Part shown: in pieces, positions 22,734 through 33,461 of the stretch
How the letters are laid out: each line of letters starts with the position of its first letter
Position numbering within the stretch: position 1 is the stretch's first letter
NCBI RefSeq assembly: GCF_000983115.1
Contig: NZ_CGIH01000029.1
Location: forward strand, 1-61,175
Direction of reading: 5' to 3'
DNA length: 61,175 nucleotides
Source of the DNA: Syntrophomonas zehnderi OL-4
GTDB lineage: Bacteria > Bacillota > Syntrophomonadia > Syntrophomonadales > Syntrophomonadaceae
The notes under the pieces: generated by a model
Told to the model about the DNA's origin: nothing
What the model saw: the letters and a program-made list of their open reading frames with translations, nothing else
Databases searched by the model: none
Position numbers and translations under genes: made by a program

Positions 22734-23798
22734 ATGAAAGGATATCTGGTACTTGCAAACGGCAGGGTGTTTCAAGGCAAGCTGCTCAACGACTGCCAGA
22801 CAGCAGGCGGAGAAGTGGTTTTTACCACCGCAATGATCGCTTATCAGGACGTTATTACTGATCCTTCCTACTATGGGCAAATTGTCGTTATGACCTATCC
22901 GCTGGTCGGCAATGTTGGTCTTAACGAACATAGCTTCGCCTCTCAACGGGCTATGGTTGAGGGTCTGGTACTGCGTGAAGCCACTGCGTTTCCCAGTCAT
23001 TGGGAAATGGATACGGATTTAATTACATTTTTAAATGACAGCCAGGTTACCGTTTTAACTGAGGTTGATACCAGAGCTTTGACGAAGGTAATCCGCAGTC
23101 AGGGGAATATGGGAGGGATCATCACTGCGGATTTAAGCCATAAGGATGATTTGGTAGACAGGGCCCGGGAAGCTTTAAAAAGGCTCGATGGAGATTTGGT
23201 GCAGCACGTATCTCGTCATAACATTGGCTATTTTGGCAGCGGCTGTAAACGCGTGGTAATGCTGGATCTAGGTACCAAAAAAGGAGTGGTGACTTCATTT
23301 AACTTGCGGGACTGCGAAGTAATAGCAGTACCGGCGGTCACCAGTGCTGCTGATATTCTGCTTCTGCGTCCGGATGGAGTCTTTATATCCGATGGGCCGG
23401 GAAATCCCCTGGCACTTCCTTATGTAGTGGAAACAACCCGTGCCTTGATCGGCCGGATTCCAATATTTGGAGTCGGGTTGGGCCATCAACTGATTGCCCT
23501 GGCTTTAGGTGCCCAAGTTGCCAGGCTGCCTTACGGGCATCGAGGCAGTAACCATCCGGTAAAAAATCTGCGTAACAATCGGATCTATATTACTACACAA
23601 AACCACGGCTATACCATTGAGGAGAATTCGATTGCCGGTACAGACATTCTGGTAACGATGCGCAGCTTAAACGATGAGACCATAGAAGGAATCAGGCACA
23701 GCATCTATCCGGTATTTTCCGTACAGTTTGATCCTGAAGGTTATCCGGGATATAGCGATACCGGCATTTTTTTTGATCAGTTCATAGAGAGTATCTAA
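22734..23798 (+). CDS. carA: Carbamoyl phosphate synthase small subunit, glutaminase triad lost
   Basis: CarA normally hydrolyses glutamine and channels ammonia to CarB. The 354-residue protein aligns over its full length: N-terminal domain with GEVVFTTAMIAYQD and DPSYYGQIV, then a class I amidotransferase domain with SDGPGNP and NHPVKN. The nucleophile position in FGICLGHQ reads FGVGLGHQ here (Gly248 for Cys). The catalytic His in QFHPE or QGHPE reads QFDPE (Asp333). Only the triad Glu remains. Glutaminase activity should be absent, and the complex may use free ammonia with CarA kept as a scaffold. The start follows GGGGGTT. The frame is intact and in the pyr operon, so it is not a simple pseudogene. 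Confidence 0.93.
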   Translation: MKGYLVLANGRVFQGKLLNDCQTAGGEVVFTTAMIAYQDVITDPSYYGQIVVMTYPLVGNVGLNEHSFASQRAMVEGLVLREATAFPSHWEMDTDLITFLNDSQVTVLTEVDTRALTKVIRSQGNMGGIITADLSHKDDLVDRAREALKRLDGDLVQHVSRHNIGYFGSGCKRVVMLDLGTKKGVVTSFNLRDCEVIAVPAVTSAADILLLRPDGVFISDGPGNPLALPYVVETTRALIGRIPIFGVGLGHQLIALALGAQVARLPYGHRGSNHPVKNLRNNRIYITTQNHGYTIEENSIAGTDILVTMRSLNDETIEGIRHSIYPVFSVQFDPEGYPGYSDTGIFFDQFIESI

Positions 23799-23857
23799 TC
23801 AGGGGATTTTATTTTTGACGCAAACAGCGCAAACAGTACCGCAAGGGAGGAACGTAA

Positions 23858-26800
23858 ATGCCGTTAAAAAATGGTTTAAGAAAAGTCATGGTGATTGGTT
23901 CCGGGCCAATTATCATAGGTCAGGCAGCCGAGTTTGACTATGCCGGTACCCAGGCCTGCCGGGCACTTAAAGAAGAAGGCATAGAAGTAGTGCTTATAAA
24001 CAGTAACCCGGCAACTATTATGACTGATACCAGTATCGCCGACCATGTATATATTGAGCCGATAACCATCGAGACGGTAAGCAAAATCTTGGACAAGGAA
24101 AAACCAGACGGGATCATCGCTACCCTAGGTGGTCAGGTGGGTCTTAACATGGCACTTTCCCTTGATAAAGAAGGTATCCTTGAAAAAACAGGCGTCCCGC
24201 TGCTGGGTACTCCTTTGGAAGCGATTGCCCGGGCCGAAGACCGAGAGTTGTTTAAAAAAACCATGAGTGAAATAAACCAGCCGGTTCCTGAAAGTGATAT
24301 TGTAACTTCGGTAGAAGCGGCTCTTAAATTCGCCAATGAAATCGGCTATCCGGTTATCGTCAGACCAGCCTATACCCTGGGCGGCACCGGGGGCGGCAAT
24401 GCCCACAATGAAAAAGAATTATCCAACATAGCGGCCAAGGGTATTAAAAACAGCCCCATCGGTCAGGTTTTGGTTGAACGCAGTGTAGCCGGTTACAAGG
24501 AGATTGAGTTCGAGGTCATGCGGGATGACAACGATAACTGCATAACCGTCTGCAGTATGGAAAATGTTGATCCGGTGGGAATCCATACCGGCGACAGTAT
24601 CGTTGTAGCACCGGCGCAGACATTGACCGATGAAGAATATCAGATGCTTAGAGCAGCTTCTATAAAAATTATTCGTACCTTAAAAATCGCCGGGGGCTGC
24701 AATGTTCAGTTTGCCCTGGATCCTTTTAGTAAAAAGTATTATGTCATAGAGGTAAATCCCCGCGTCAGCCGTTCCAGTGCGCTGGCCTCTAAAGCCACCG
24801 GTTATCCAATTGCCAAGGTTACGACCAAGATAGCCATCGGTTATACCCTGGATGAAATTCCCAATGCTGTTACCGGTAAGACTACTGCCTGCTTTGAGCC
24901 GGCAATTGATTATGTAGTTTTGAAAGTGCCCCGCTGGCCTTTTGATAAATTTGTCTTCGGGGATCGCAAACTGGGTACCCAGATGAAAGCAACCGGTGAG
25001 GTCATGGCTATTGACCGAAGTTTTGAGGCGGCCTTTTTAAAGTCCATACGTTGTCTGGAACTGGGTATTACCGGTATGCGTCCGCCGGATATGATAGATA
25101 TTTCCGATGAATCCTTGCGGGAAAGGTTAAAAGAGGCTGACGATGAACGGATTTTTATGGTAGCCGAGGCCTTCAGCCGGGGAATGAGTATCAATGAGGT
25201 ATGGGAGAACACCCATATTGATAAATACTTTCTAAACAAAATAAAAAACATCCTTGATTTTGCCGGGCGTCTGGCCAATGAGGAACTCGATCCGGTGCTG
25301 CTCCGGGAAGCCAAGAAAATTGGTTTTTCCGATATAGAAATTGCCCAGCTCAAAGGTGTGCAGGAGGTTCATATCCATCGCTTGCGTACCGATAAAGGGG
25401 TCATACCGACATACAAGCAGGTGGACACCTGTGCTGCTGAATTTGATGCTGAAACACCCTATTTCTATTCCTGTTACGAAGAAGAAAATGAAGCCTGGCA
25501 TGATATAGACGAAAAAAAGGTTTTGGTAATCGGTTCAGGTCCCATCCGGATAGGGCAGGGAGTGGAATTTGATTATTGTTCGGTGCATTGTGTCTGGGCA
25601 TTGCGTGAAGCAGGAGTCAAGGCGATCATCGTCAATAATAATCCCGAAACCGTAAGTACGGATTTTGATACTTCTGATCGACTTTATTTTGAACCCTTGG
25701 TTTTTGAAGACGTTTTAAATATTATTGATGAAGAGAAGCCGGATGGAGTAATAGTTCAGTTTGGTGGACAGACCGCCATCAACCTGGCTCAGCCGCTGAA
25801 TAATGTGGGGGTACGTATTATCGGTACCTCCAATGACAGCATTGACCGTGCGGAAGATCGGGATCGCTTTGACAGCCTGGTGGAAGAACTGGGTATTCCC
25901 CGCCCGCCTGGAAAGAGCGTGTTTTCCGCAGATGAAGCAGTTAAGGCCGCTGAAACGATTGGCTATCCGGTACTGGTAAGACCTTCCTATGTTCTGGGCG
26001 GCAGAGCCATGGAGATCATTTATAATCAAGATGAACTTAAACAATATATCGCTACTGCAGTAAAGGTCAACCGCGAACATCCGGTGCTGGTGGATAAATA
26101 CCTATTGGGAACGGAAATTGAAGTTGATGCCGTTTGCGATGAAAAAGAAGTTTTAATACCAGGTATTATGCAGCATATCGAAAGAGCCGGGGTTCATTCC
26201 GGTGACAGCATGGCGGTTTTTCCGGCCCATAACTTAAGCCAGGCAATTAAAGACAAGGTGGTCTTGTATACGACTAAACTGGCTTTGGCCCTGCGGGTTA
26301 AAGGTTTAATTAATATACAATTTGTCGAATTTAAAAATGAACTTTATGTCCTGGAAGTAAACCCCCGCTCCAGTCGCACGATACCATTCATCAGCAAAAT
26401 TACCGGTGTGCCCATGGTGAAATTGGCTACCGAAATAATGCTGGGCAGGAGCTTGCAAGAGATGGGATACAGTGGGGGACTGCAACCGGAACCAGGTTTT
26501 TACGCGGTAAAAGTTCCGGTCTTTTCCTTTAATAAATTGGAACAGGTGGATATCAACCTGGGGCCGGAAATGAAATCCACCGGCGAAGTAATGGGAATAG
26601 ATAAATCCTTAAAAACTGCCATGTATAAAGGCTTGATTTCAGCCGGAATGGACATTCCCCAAAAAGGTACGATTGTAGCTACCATAGCTGATAAGGACAA
26701 GCAGGAGGCGATTCCGATTCTAAAAGCTTTCTACGATATGGGTTTTAAACTGATTGCCACTGCGGGAACAGCCGCTGCCTTAAGGGCCGCCGGTATTGAG

Positions 26801-27073
26801 GTGGAACATGTCAACAAAATTAATGAAGGCACCCCGCATATCGTCGATCTGATTCGGGAAGGGAAAGCGGATTTTATCGTAAATACCCTGACCCATGGCA
26901 GGGATCAGTTCAGTGATGGATTCGTCATCCGTCGGGCTGCTGTCGAACTTAAAGTACCTTGTTTAACCTCTCTGGATACATTAAAAGCCATGCAGGAGGT
27001 GATTGAGGAAGGCAACAAGATAGCTGATATGCAGGTAAGATCACTTCAGGAGTACGTTAGTTGCGTAAAATAA
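23858..27073 (+). CDS. carB: Carbamoyl phosphate synthase large subunit
   Basis: CarB makes carbamoyl phosphate from bicarbonate, two ATP and ammonia. The 1071-residue protein has the duplicated ATP-grasp architecture. The first half opens [21 protein letters not shown] and contains [12 protein letters not shown]. The second half opens [20 protein letters not shown] and contains [15 protein letters not shown]-terminal MGS-like allosteric domain follows ([21 protein letters not shown]). All hallmarks look intact, in contrast to the partner CarA. An AGGGAGGA site precedes the ATG. Confidence 0.97.
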   Translation: MPLKNGLRKVMVIGSGPIIIGQAAEFDYAGTQACRALKEEGIEVVLINSNPATIMTDTSIADHVYIEPITIETVSKILDKEKPDGIIATLGGQVGLNMALSLDKEGILEKTGVPLLGTPLEAIARAEDRELFKKTMSEINQPVPESDIVTSVEAALKFANEIGYPVIVRPAYTLGGTGGGNAHNEKELSNIAAKGIKNSPIGQVLVERSVAGYKEIEFEVMRDDNDNCITVCSMENVDPVGIHTGDSIVVAPAQTLTDEEYQMLRAASIKIIRTLKIAGGCNVQFALDPFSKKYYVIEVNPRVSRSSALASKATGYPIAKVTTKIAIGYTLDEIPNAVTGKTTACFEPAIDYVVLKVPRWPFDKFVFGDRKLGTQMKATGEVMAIDRSFEAAFLKSIRCLELGITGMRPPDMIDISDESLRERLKEADDERIFMVAEAFSRGMSINEVWENTHIDKYFLNKIKNILDFAGRLANEELDPVLLREAKKIGFSDIEIAQLKGVQEVHIHRLRTDKGVIPTYKQVDTCAAEFDAETPYFYSCYEEENEAWHDIDEKKVLVIGSGPIRIGQGVEFDYCSVHCVWALREAGVKAIIVNNNPETVSTDFDTSDRLYFEPLVFEDVLNIIDEEKPDGVIVQFGGQTAINLAQPLNNVGVRIIGTSNDSIDRAEDRDRFDSLVEELGIPRPPGKSVFSADEAVKAAETIGYPVLVRPSYVLGGRAMEIIYNQDELKQYIATAVKVNREHPVLVDKYLLGTEIEVDAVCDEKEVLIPGIMQHIERAGVHSGDSMAVFPAHNLSQAIKDKVVLYTTKLALALRVKGLINIQFVEFKNELYVLEVNPRSSRTIPFISKITGVPMVKLATEIMLGRSLQEMGYSGGLQPEPGFYAVKVPVFSFNKLEQVDINLGPEMKSTGEVMGIDKSLKTAMYKGLISAGMDIPQKGTIVATIADKDKQEAIPILKAFYDMGFKLIATAGTAAALRAAGIEVEHVNKINEGTPHIVDLIREGKADFIVNTLTHGRDQFSDGFVIRRAAVELKVPCLTSLDTLKAMQEVIEEGNKIADMQVRSLQEYVSCVK

Positions 27074-27143
27074 TTAGCTTTTTTTAATAAATATTTGGCC
27101 GGTACTTCCGGCGCACGTATTAATATTGAAAGGAAGTAGATCA

Positions 27144-27935
27144 ATGTCATTCCTGGCAAAAGGACGAGTACTGAAAAACCAGCAGCTGGCTGATGATTTG
27201 TACGAACTGGAATTCCTGGCACCGCAAATAGCTTTAAAATGTCATCCCGGAAAATTTATGCAAATAAGAGTCAGTGAGCAGGATGATCCCTTATTAAGGC
27301 GTCCGCTTAGTCTCTATGATGTGGATGTTGATAGTGGCAGTATTAGTCTGCTATATAAAGTGGTAGGCCAAGGCACGCGTATTATGACCAGTTTTAAACC
27401 GGATGATACGATTGACGTCATGGGACCTTTAGGGAATGGCTTCACCATGCCCAACTATCCTTTAAACGCTATCCTAGTAGGCGGAGGAGTAGGTATAGCT
27501 CCCTTAATGTACCTGGCTCGGTGGCTTATACTACTGGATTGTCAGGTTAAGGTTTTATATGGTGCCAATACGGCTGGCGAACTGGTGGCTAGTGACCGCT
27601 TTTCTCGATTAGGAGTCGAACTGGAGGTTGCTACCCTGGATGGAAGCGCCGGTTATCATGGCCCGGTTACCGACCTGTTGAAAGATCAGGATCCCCATGA
27701 GGTTGATTCATTTTATACCTGCGGCCCTGAAATGATGATGGCCGAAGTAGCTGAATATGTAGCTTGCAACTATTTGTGGGGCGAGTGTTCCTTGGAAGAA
27801 CACATGGCTTGCGGCGTAGGGGCTTGCTTGGGCTGCGCCCGTAAACTTAAACCAGCCGATGTCGATTATGTAAAGATATGCAAAGATGGACCGGTTTTTA
27901 ATGTGCAAGCTGTTGAGTTCATGATGGGGAGGTAA
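27144..27935 (+). CDS. pyrK: Dihydroorotate dehydrogenase electron-transfer subunit
   Basis: This FAD and 2Fe-2S subunit lets PyrD pass electrons to NAD+. The ATG at 27144 has GGAAGT upstream; an in-frame TTG at 27126 is less likely. The 263-residue protein has the FAD-binding RRPLSLYD, the nucleotide-binding [13 protein letters not shown], and a cysteine cluster [17 protein letters not shown] with a last Cys in KICKDGPVF. It lies 4 bp before pyrD, the normal pair for class 1B enzymes. Confidence 0.95.
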   Translation: MSFLAKGRVLKNQQLADDLYELEFLAPQIALKCHPGKFMQIRVSEQDDPLLRRPLSLYDVDVDSGSISLLYKVVGQGTRIMTSFKPDDTIDVMGPLGNGFTMPNYPLNAILVGGGVGIAPLMYLARWLILLDCQVKVLYGANTAGELVASDRFSRLGVELEVATLDGSAGYHGPVTDLLKDQDPHEVDSFYTCGPEMMMAEVAEYVACNYLWGECSLEEHMACGVGACLGCARKLKPADVDYVKICKDGPVFNVQAVEFMMGR

Positions 27936-27939
27936 GGGC

Positions 27940-28881
27940 GTGAAAAAGGAGTATGGTCAGGGAACAGGCCAGCCTGATATTTCCGTAAATCTGGGGGGGC
28001 TTTCCATGAAAAACCCGGTTGCGGTGGCCTCGGGCACTTTTGGCTATGGTTTTGAATATGAGGATTTTATTGATATCAGCGGCATTGGCGGGGTCATTGT
28101 CAAAGGCACAACCCTGGAGCCAAGACCCGGCAATCCGCCGCCGCGGATCGCAGAAACCCCGGCAGGTATGCTGAATGCGATTGGCCTAGAGAACCCCGGG
28201 GTGGATGTATTCCTGAACGAATACCTGCCTGTCCTGCGGGAAAAAGGCGTCACTGTAATTTTAAATATTGCCGGAAATACGGTGGAGGAATATGCCCGTC
28301 TGGCAGCCAAGCTTAAGGGACATCCGGGTATTGCCGGGGTGGAATTAAATATCTCCTGTCCTAATGTCAAAGAGGGAGGGCTGCAGTTTGGTACCGATCC
28401 CGTTATGGTCAAAACAGTGGTAGAAGCGATTAAAGCCGAATGTTCCTTGCCGATAATTCCCAAATTGTCCCCTAATGTAACCGACATAGTTGCTATTGCT
28501 CAGGCAGCACAAGAAGGGGGGGCAGACGCCCTTGCGATGATTAACACCTTGATGGGCATGGCGGTCGACATCAGAACTAAAAGACCGGTATTGGGAAATG
28601 TGTTTGGAGGATTGTCCGGCCCGGCCATAAAGCCGGTCGCTCTGCGCATGATCTACCAGGTATATCGCGAGATAGATCTGCCCATTCTAGGGGGCGGCGG
28701 CATAATGAACTTTACAGATGCACTGGAGTTTATCCTGGTGGGAGCCTCAGCCGTATCGATAGGCACCGGCAACTTCGTCAACCCATGCCTGGCAGATGAA
28801 ATAGTGGACGGCTTGATTGAGTATATGCAGGAAAATCAGATCGCAAAACTCACCGACCTGGTAGGAGCTGCCGCAGTCTAG
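27940..28881 (+). CDS. pyrD: Dihydroorotate dehydrogenase B (NAD+), catalytic subunit
   Basis: This FMN TIM-barrel enzyme oxidises dihydroorotate to orotate, with PyrK passing electrons to NAD+. It is 313 residues from GTG 27940. Visible motifs are [13 protein letters not shown] and [11 protein letters not shown] with the catalytic Cys (class 1 signature). [25 protein letters not shown] and the FMN phosphate loop [19 protein letters not shown] are also present. An AGGTAAGG site precedes the start. Class 1B assignment rests on the adjacent pyrK. Confidence 0.96.
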   Translation: MKKEYGQGTGQPDISVNLGGLSMKNPVAVASGTFGYGFEYEDFIDISGIGGVIVKGTTLEPRPGNPPPRIAETPAGMLNAIGLENPGVDVFLNEYLPVLREKGVTVILNIAGNTVEEYARLAAKLKGHPGIAGVELNISCPNVKEGGLQFGTDPVMVKTVVEAIKAECSLPIIPKLSPNVTDIVAIAQAAQEGGADALAMINTLMGMAVDIRTKRPVLGNVFGGLSGPAIKPVALRMIYQVYREIDLPILGGGGIMNFTDALEFILVGASAVSIGTGNFVNPCLADEIVDGLIEYMQENQIAKLTDLVGAAAV

Positions 28882-28909
28882 CCTAAGTAAATTCTAAGGG
28901 GGTACATGG

Positions 28910-30358
28910 ATGCGCTTTGCTCCTGGAACAAAATTCAACCCTGCCAATAAAATATTATCTGTCAAAACACTTATCCTTCTAGTGACGGCATTGACCGGGA
29001 GCATATTGGCTGTTTGGCTATTGGGGAGTACTACCGTGGAAATGGAAGGCATTGAATTCAAGGCGGGATTAAGTCCCGGCCGAAGCGGCATAACAGAACT
29101 GCACTTTCCTCCCTTTGGCATGGTTGAAGCTAAAACCCATCATGGGCCGGTGAAACTGGTTATAAGTCTGGAACAGATAAGAAGCGATACGTTTAAGTCG
29201 CATGTTGATAATCCGCCTGACCAGAAAAAATTGCTGGAGCGGTTGCGTACCAGTGCCCGAGCCAAAATTACTGCCTTTGCCCTGCACCAAGTGCTGGTTG
29301 CTGGGTTGGGTGCCTTTTTATTGCTCTTATTGCTTTGGCGTCCCGGTTTGGTTAAAACCTTGCTTTATTCCGCGATCTCGGTGCTGATATTAGTCGCAGT
29401 CCTGGCGGGGGTATTTAGATCCTATGATACAAGTGCTTTTCATGAGCCGGAATACACGGGCGTTATTAGTATGGCGCCGGCTGCGGTTAAATTTGCCAGT
29501 GATTCCCTGACTGATTTCCAACAGATTCGCAGCCAAACCCGTCAAATTGTATCTAACCTAGGTATGCTTTTTTCCAGTGCGGATAGTTTGATGGTAATGG
29601 CAAATCCTGAAGAACAGGGAGAAGTGGTAAAGGTGTTGCTGGTGAGTGATTTGCATTCCAATCCGGTGGGGATTGAGTTATGCAGAAGTCTGGCGGCACG
29701 TTTCAAAGTAGACTTCTTGATAAATTCCGGAGATCTTACTGATATGGGATCAAAGCTGGAAACGAATGCTACCCAGCAACTGACGGCGATAGGTGTACCC
29801 CAGTTATTTGTTGCCGGCAACCATGACAGTCCAGAGACGATTGCTTTCATTAACAGTCTGCCTGATAGTCAGATTTTAAACGGACAGACGATTACCCTAA
29901 AAGGGCTAAAGATTATAGGCTTTGCCGACCCGTTATCAAGCGGCTCGGCTGTAACGTATGAAAACGCAGAGCAAGAGAAGAAAGCATCCCTACAGCAGAT
30001 GGACTCGATTAAGGAGGCTATCAAGGTGCAGGGACGTCCGGATATTTTGGTGGTGCATGATTACAAGCTGGGCAGAAAGCTTACTCCGTTAGCTAACCTG
30101 GTTGTTTCCGGCCATAATCATCGTATCCAAATAGAAGAGGGGTCGGAGTCAGAGGGGGTTTTTGCCAATCCTGGTACTACCGGGGCTTCTGGTTTAAGGG
30201 GTTTATATTCTGAAAGTGGGATATCTTATTCAGCAGCTATTGCATATATCATACCAGGTAATGGCCTGCTGGCAGTGGATATTATTAAGTATAGTCCAGC
30301 CACCCAGCAATTTTCTCTGGAAAGAAAGCTCCTTAATGCCAAACCCGGGGCGCAATAA
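28910..30358 (+). CDS. Membrane-anchored metallophosphoesterase
   Basis: This is a predicted 482-residue calcineurin-like phosphoesterase. The N-terminal half has a membrane helix near residues 20-43 and two more around 123-172, with an outside-type linker between. The C-terminal half carries the complete metal-binding set LLVSDLHSN (near residue 246), INSGDLTD, VAGNHDS, VVHDYKLG and VSGHNHR. The active domain should be extracytoplasmic if helix count is three. Substrate is unknown. It follows pyrD by 28 bp on the same strand and may be read from the pyr transcript, though no pyrimidine role is evident. Confidence 0.85.
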   Translation: MRFAPGTKFNPANKILSVKTLILLVTALTGSILAVWLLGSTTVEMEGIEFKAGLSPGRSGITELHFPPFGMVEAKTHHGPVKLVISLEQIRSDTFKSHVDNPPDQKKLLERLRTSARAKITAFALHQVLVAGLGAFLLLLLLWRPGLVKTLLYSAISVLILVAVLAGVFRSYDTSAFHEPEYTGVISMAPAAVKFASDSLTDFQQIRSQTRQIVSNLGMLFSSADSLMVMANPEEQGEVVKVLLVSDLHSNPVGIELCRSLAARFKVDFLINSGDLTDMGSKLETNATQQLTAIGVPQLFVAGNHDSPETIAFINSLPDSQILNGQTITLKGLKIIGFADPLSSGSAVTYENAEQEKKASLQQMDSIKEAIKVQGRPDILVVHDYKLGRKLTPLANLVVSGHNHRIQIEEGSESEGVFANPGTTGASGLRGLYSESGISYSAAIAYIIPGNGLLAVDIIKYSPATQQFSLERKLLNAKPGAQ

Positions 30359-30368
30359 GCCCCGGGGT
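30344..30368. terminator. GC-rich hairpin between convergent genes
   Basis: CCCGGGGC (30344-30351) pairs with GCCCCGGG (30359-30366) around a 7-nt loop that contains the stop codon of the phosphoesterase. The opposing CoA-transferase ends at 30378. There is no long T-run, so efficient intrinsic termination is uncertain; it may serve both strands. Confidence 0.45.
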
Positions 30369-30377
30369 CAGTCCACA

Positions 30378-31679
30378 CTATATAAGCTTAATTCGATTGG
30401 CGTTAAAGCGCAGCTCATCTCTGAAATCGGGATGGGCTATGGAGATTAAGAGTTTGGCTCTCTCGCGCTGGGATTTGCCCCGCAGACGGACTGCTCCATA
30501 TTCGGTAACGATAATGTCAACATCGTTTTTAGTTACAGTGACTGAAGCCCCCGGCTGTAAACAAGGCGTAATGCGAGAGACGGTACCATCTTTGGCAGTA
30601 GAAGGCAGAGCCAGGATGGCCTTGCCGCCGGGTGATTTCACGGCTCCGCGTACGAAATCCGCCTGACCACCGGAACCACTATAATGTCTGTAACCAATTG
30701 ATTCTGATACGCATTGCCCGAACAGGTCAACTTCCAATGTGGCATTTACAGCTACCATTTTGTTGTTGGAGGCAATCATGTTAACGTCATTGGTATAGTC
30801 AACCGGATACAGTTCCACTAGCGGATTTTGATGGGCATATTTATAAATCTTGTCGGTGCCGACCAAGGTCGTTCCGGTTATTTTGCCCAGGTGCATGGAG
30901 CGGTTGTTGTTGCTAACGGCTCCGCATTCGACCAGATCAACCATAGCATCGACCAGTATTTCGGTATGAATACCCAGGTGGTGTTTTTCTTTTAAGAACT
31001 CAGACATGGCCATGGGGATGGCTCCAAAACCAAGCTGTATGGTCGAACCATCTTCGATTAACTCGGAAATGATACCGCCAATAGTTTTTTGAATAGCGTT
31101 CGGTTGGGAGCTGGGTATTTGCGGAATCGGTACATTGTTTTCCACCACCTGATCCACATGACTGATATGAACAAAGGTGTTGCCATAGGTGCGAGGAAAG
31201 TTTTCGTTTACTTCAAAGATTACTTTTTTGGCTTTTTTGATTGCGTCATAGGCATAACAGACCGAAGCACCTAAAGAGAAATAGCCATGGTCATCCATAG
31301 GACTCACAACCGCCATGAATACATCGACCGGAACCATCTCCTGCCTCATTAGGTGACAGGTATCATGGAAATGCTGGGGTGTGTAGTCGGCCCAGCCCTC
31401 ATTAACGGCGTGGCGGGTAGATGCTCCGGAAAACCAGGAACTTAAACGTACGTTCCCAGCGTTTTCGGGTTTTATATAAGAAGCTTTTTGGGGAGAGAGC
31501 ATCTGCATAATCTTGACATCGGTATATGATTCCACGTTGTCGGCAATCGCTTCCAGCAGAGCAGGTGGTTCTCCGGCACAAAAGCCACAGTAGACGTAAG
31601 CTCCTGCAGGAATATCCTTTACTGCATCCTCAGGAGACGTCAATTTGTGTTGATATTGGTTATACCAGGTTTTAGCCAT
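30378..31679 (-). CDS. Acetyl-CoA hydrolase/transferase-family CoA-transferase
   Basis: This is a 433-residue cytoplasmic enzyme of the family containing butyryl-CoA:acetate and 4-hydroxybutyrate CoA-transferases. The start at 31679 (MAKTWYNQYQHK) is the family-typical N-terminus; the frame is open to 31751. Landmarks are IQLGFGAIPMAMSEFL, GIHTEILVDAMVDLVE, YRHYSGSGGQADFVRGA and the C-terminal VTEYGAVRLRGKS. It would move CoA between acyl-CoA and acetate, which suits butyrate formation or oxidation. The exact acyl substrate cannot be assigned. It is transcribed against the pyr genes and splits that cluster. Confidence 0.9.
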   Translation of the reverse strand: MAKTWYNQYQHKLTSPEDAVKDIPAGAYVYCGFCAGEPPALLEAIADNVESYTDVKIMQMLSPQKASYIKPENAGNVRLSSWFSGASTRHAVNEGWADYTPQHFHDTCHLMRQEMVPVDVFMAVVSPMDDHGYFSLGASVCYAYDAIKKAKKVIFEVNENFPRTYGNTFVHISHVDQVVENNVPIPQIPSSQPNAIQKTIGGIISELIEDGSTIQLGFGAIPMAMSEFLKEKHHLGIHTEILVDAMVDLVECGAVSNNNRSMHLGKITGTTLVGTDKIYKYAHQNPLVELYPVDYTNDVNMIASNNKMVAVNATLEVDLFGQCVSESIGYRHYSGSGGQADFVRGAVKSPGGKAILALPSTAKDGTVSRITPCLQPGASVTVTKNDVDIIVTEYGAVRLRGKSQRERAKLLISIAHPDFRDELRFNANRIKLI

Positions 31680-32032
31680 TATAAATAAATACCCCCAAAA
31701 CAAATAATAAATTATACGGACATTTTGTAAAACGATACACTGCTTTGGCAAAGATGTAAAGACTATAATTAAAAAATAGGATATTTAGACGTGAAAGGAA
31801 GCCTAAGCTTTTCAATGGGCTGTTTTTTATGGGATTTTTAAATCCCGCCGCTTAATAACGGAAGATGACAATATTAATGTAGCGATAGCGGTGACCGCGC
31901 CAGGCGTTTCTTGCTTCCTGCCTTTTGCCTGCCGGGCATCTGTGAGGAAACGCCATTGACTACAGGTAAGAATTACATAATACTATAATTATTCACTTTA
32001 ATTAAAATATACGGCAAGATGGGAGGCAAATT
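31680..32032. other. Divergent intergenic region, CoA-transferase / pyrF
   Basis: No gene is visible. A short stem AGCCTA/TGGGCT (31800-31824) is followed by TTTTTT. A perfect hairpin GGGATTT-TT-AAATCCC spans 31831-31846. GGCGTTTC (31903-31910) recurs inverted as GAAACGCC (31947-31954). TTGACT (31956-31961), 17 bp before TAATAC (31979-31984), is a plausible pyrF promoter. No PyrR loop was recognised here, so pyrF and pyrE may be regulated differently from pyrB-pyrD. Confidence 0.45.
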
Positions 32033-32752
32033 ATGAACCCCAAGGAACGAATCGTACTGGCTTTGGATGTAGATACATATGATGAGGCCCTGGGCCTGGT
32101 AAGGGAATTGACTCCATATGTGGGTGTTTTTAAAATCGGTATGCAATTATACAATAGTATCGGCCCAGCTATTGTACAACAGGTAAATGAACTGGGCGGC
32201 AAGGTTTTTGTGGATTTGAAGCTGCATGACATTCCGAATACCGTTGGTGCGGCCGGGAGAGTATTAACCCGTTTAAATAGTTTTATGTTTAACGTTCACG
32301 CAGCGGGCGGCCGGGAAATGATGCAGTATGCGGCCGCAGAGGTAAGCAAGGAGGCAGCGCGCTTGGGAATCAATCCGCCGCTTATCCTGGCAGTTACCGT
32401 TTTAACCAGCATTTCCGATCAACAGCTTAAGAATGAGATGTACGTAAATGATTTAAATGTTTTGGAGTTGACAGTTAAATGGGCCGTAATGGCAAAGGAA
32501 TCAGGGTTAAACGGGGTAGTCTGCTCACCCCAGGAAATCACCGCCATACGCGCTGCCTGCGGCCCGGACTTTAAGATCGTGACTCCGGGAATCAGACCCC
32601 GCTGGTCAGAGACCAACGACCAAAAAAGAGTAACCACGCCCCGGGATGCTTTGCATTTAGGTGCTGATTATATGGTTATCGGTCGGCCCATTACCAAGGC
32701 TGATAATCCCAAAATCGCGGCCCAAAAAATTATTGAGGAATTGGAGGGTTAA
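32033..32752 (+). CDS. pyrF: Orotidine 5'-phosphate decarboxylase
   Basis: This TIM-barrel enzyme converts OMP to UMP. The 239-residue protein begins KERIVLALDVDTYDEAL and has the catalytic KVFVDLKLHDIPNTVGAA with the Lys-x-Asp tetrad, and the C-terminal TPGIRPRW and GADYMVIGRPIT phosphate-binding parts. A GGGAGG site lies before the ATG. It is 2 bp from pyrE and completes the pathway started upstream. Confidence 0.97.
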   Translation: MNPKERIVLALDVDTYDEALGLVRELTPYVGVFKIGMQLYNSIGPAIVQQVNELGGKVFVDLKLHDIPNTVGAAGRVLTRLNSFMFNVHAAGGREMMQYAAAEVSKEAARLGINPPLILAVTVLTSISDQQLKNEMYVNDLNVLELTVKWAVMAKESGLNGVVCSPQEITAIRAACGPDFKIVTPGIRPRWSETNDQKRVTTPRDALHLGADYMVIGRPITKADNPKIAAQKIIEELEG

Positions 32753-32754
32753 CT

Positions 32755-33330
32755 ATGTTAAGCCAAGATCAAGCCATAAAAATATTTACTGATTCGGGCG
32801 CTCTGCTCAAAGGGCATTTCAAGCTGACTTCCGGGCGGCACAGCAACCGCTATATGCAATGCGCCCAGGTTTTACAATATCCTGATTATACGGAACAACT
32901 AGCGCAGCATCTGGCTGAAAGATTCCGGGATGAAAAGATTGATTATGTGGTGGGCCCGGCCATGGGCGGAATTATTGTTTCGTATGAAGTCGCCCGGCAG
33001 TTAAAGGTCCCCGGTATATTCTGTGAACGCCAGGATGGTAAGATGTGCTTAAGGAGAGGCTTTACTATTAAAGAGGGGGATAGGGTTCTGGTTGTTGAAG
33101 ACGTAGTTACCACTGGCGGCTCTGTAGTTGAAGTTATGGATGTGGTGCGTGAGTACGGCGGTGTTGTAGTAGGTGTAGGTGTGTTGGTAGACCGTAGCGG
33201 TGGCAAGGTCAATTTTGGAGTGCCTTGGGAGGCTGTATTGACGATGGATATAGAATCCTGGGAACCTGATCAGTGTCCTCTCTGTCAGTCCGGTCAAGGT
33301 GAAGCCATCAAACCCGGCAGCCGTAATTGA
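32755..33330 (+). CDS. pyrE: Orotate phosphoribosyltransferase
   Basis: This enzyme makes OMP from orotate and PRPP. The 191-residue protein contains FKLTSGRHSNRYMQC, a PAMGGIIVSYEVAR segment, and the PRPP loop VLVVEDVVTTGGSVVEVM. It ends with a Cys pair (CPLCQSGQG), common in the longer clostridial PyrE group. It starts 2 bp after pyrF with the GGAGG site inside the pyrF end. Confidence 0.96.
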   Translation: MLSQDQAIKIFTDSGALLKGHFKLTSGRHSNRYMQCAQVLQYPDYTEQLAQHLAERFRDEKIDYVVGPAMGGIIVSYEVARQLKVPGIFCERQDGKMCLRRGFTIKEGDRVLVVEDVVTTGGSVVEVMDVVREYGGVVVGVGVLVDRSGGKVNFGVPWEAVLTMDIESWEPDQCPLCQSGQGEAIKPGSRN

Positions 33331-33461
33331 GTCTGCTTCGGCACGCAATAATAGGAAAGCAGAATAAAGGAAAGCGAAATCGCTGTCCCGCCGGGAGGCG
33401 TTTCTGTCACCCGACCATTGAGTGCCGGGTGCAGGTAATATGGTTTAGGGGTGAATACTAG

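Noticed and set aside
22734-23798. carA as a pseudogene
   Set aside because: The frame is complete, has a good ribosome binding site, and structural motifs remain; only catalytic residues are changed.
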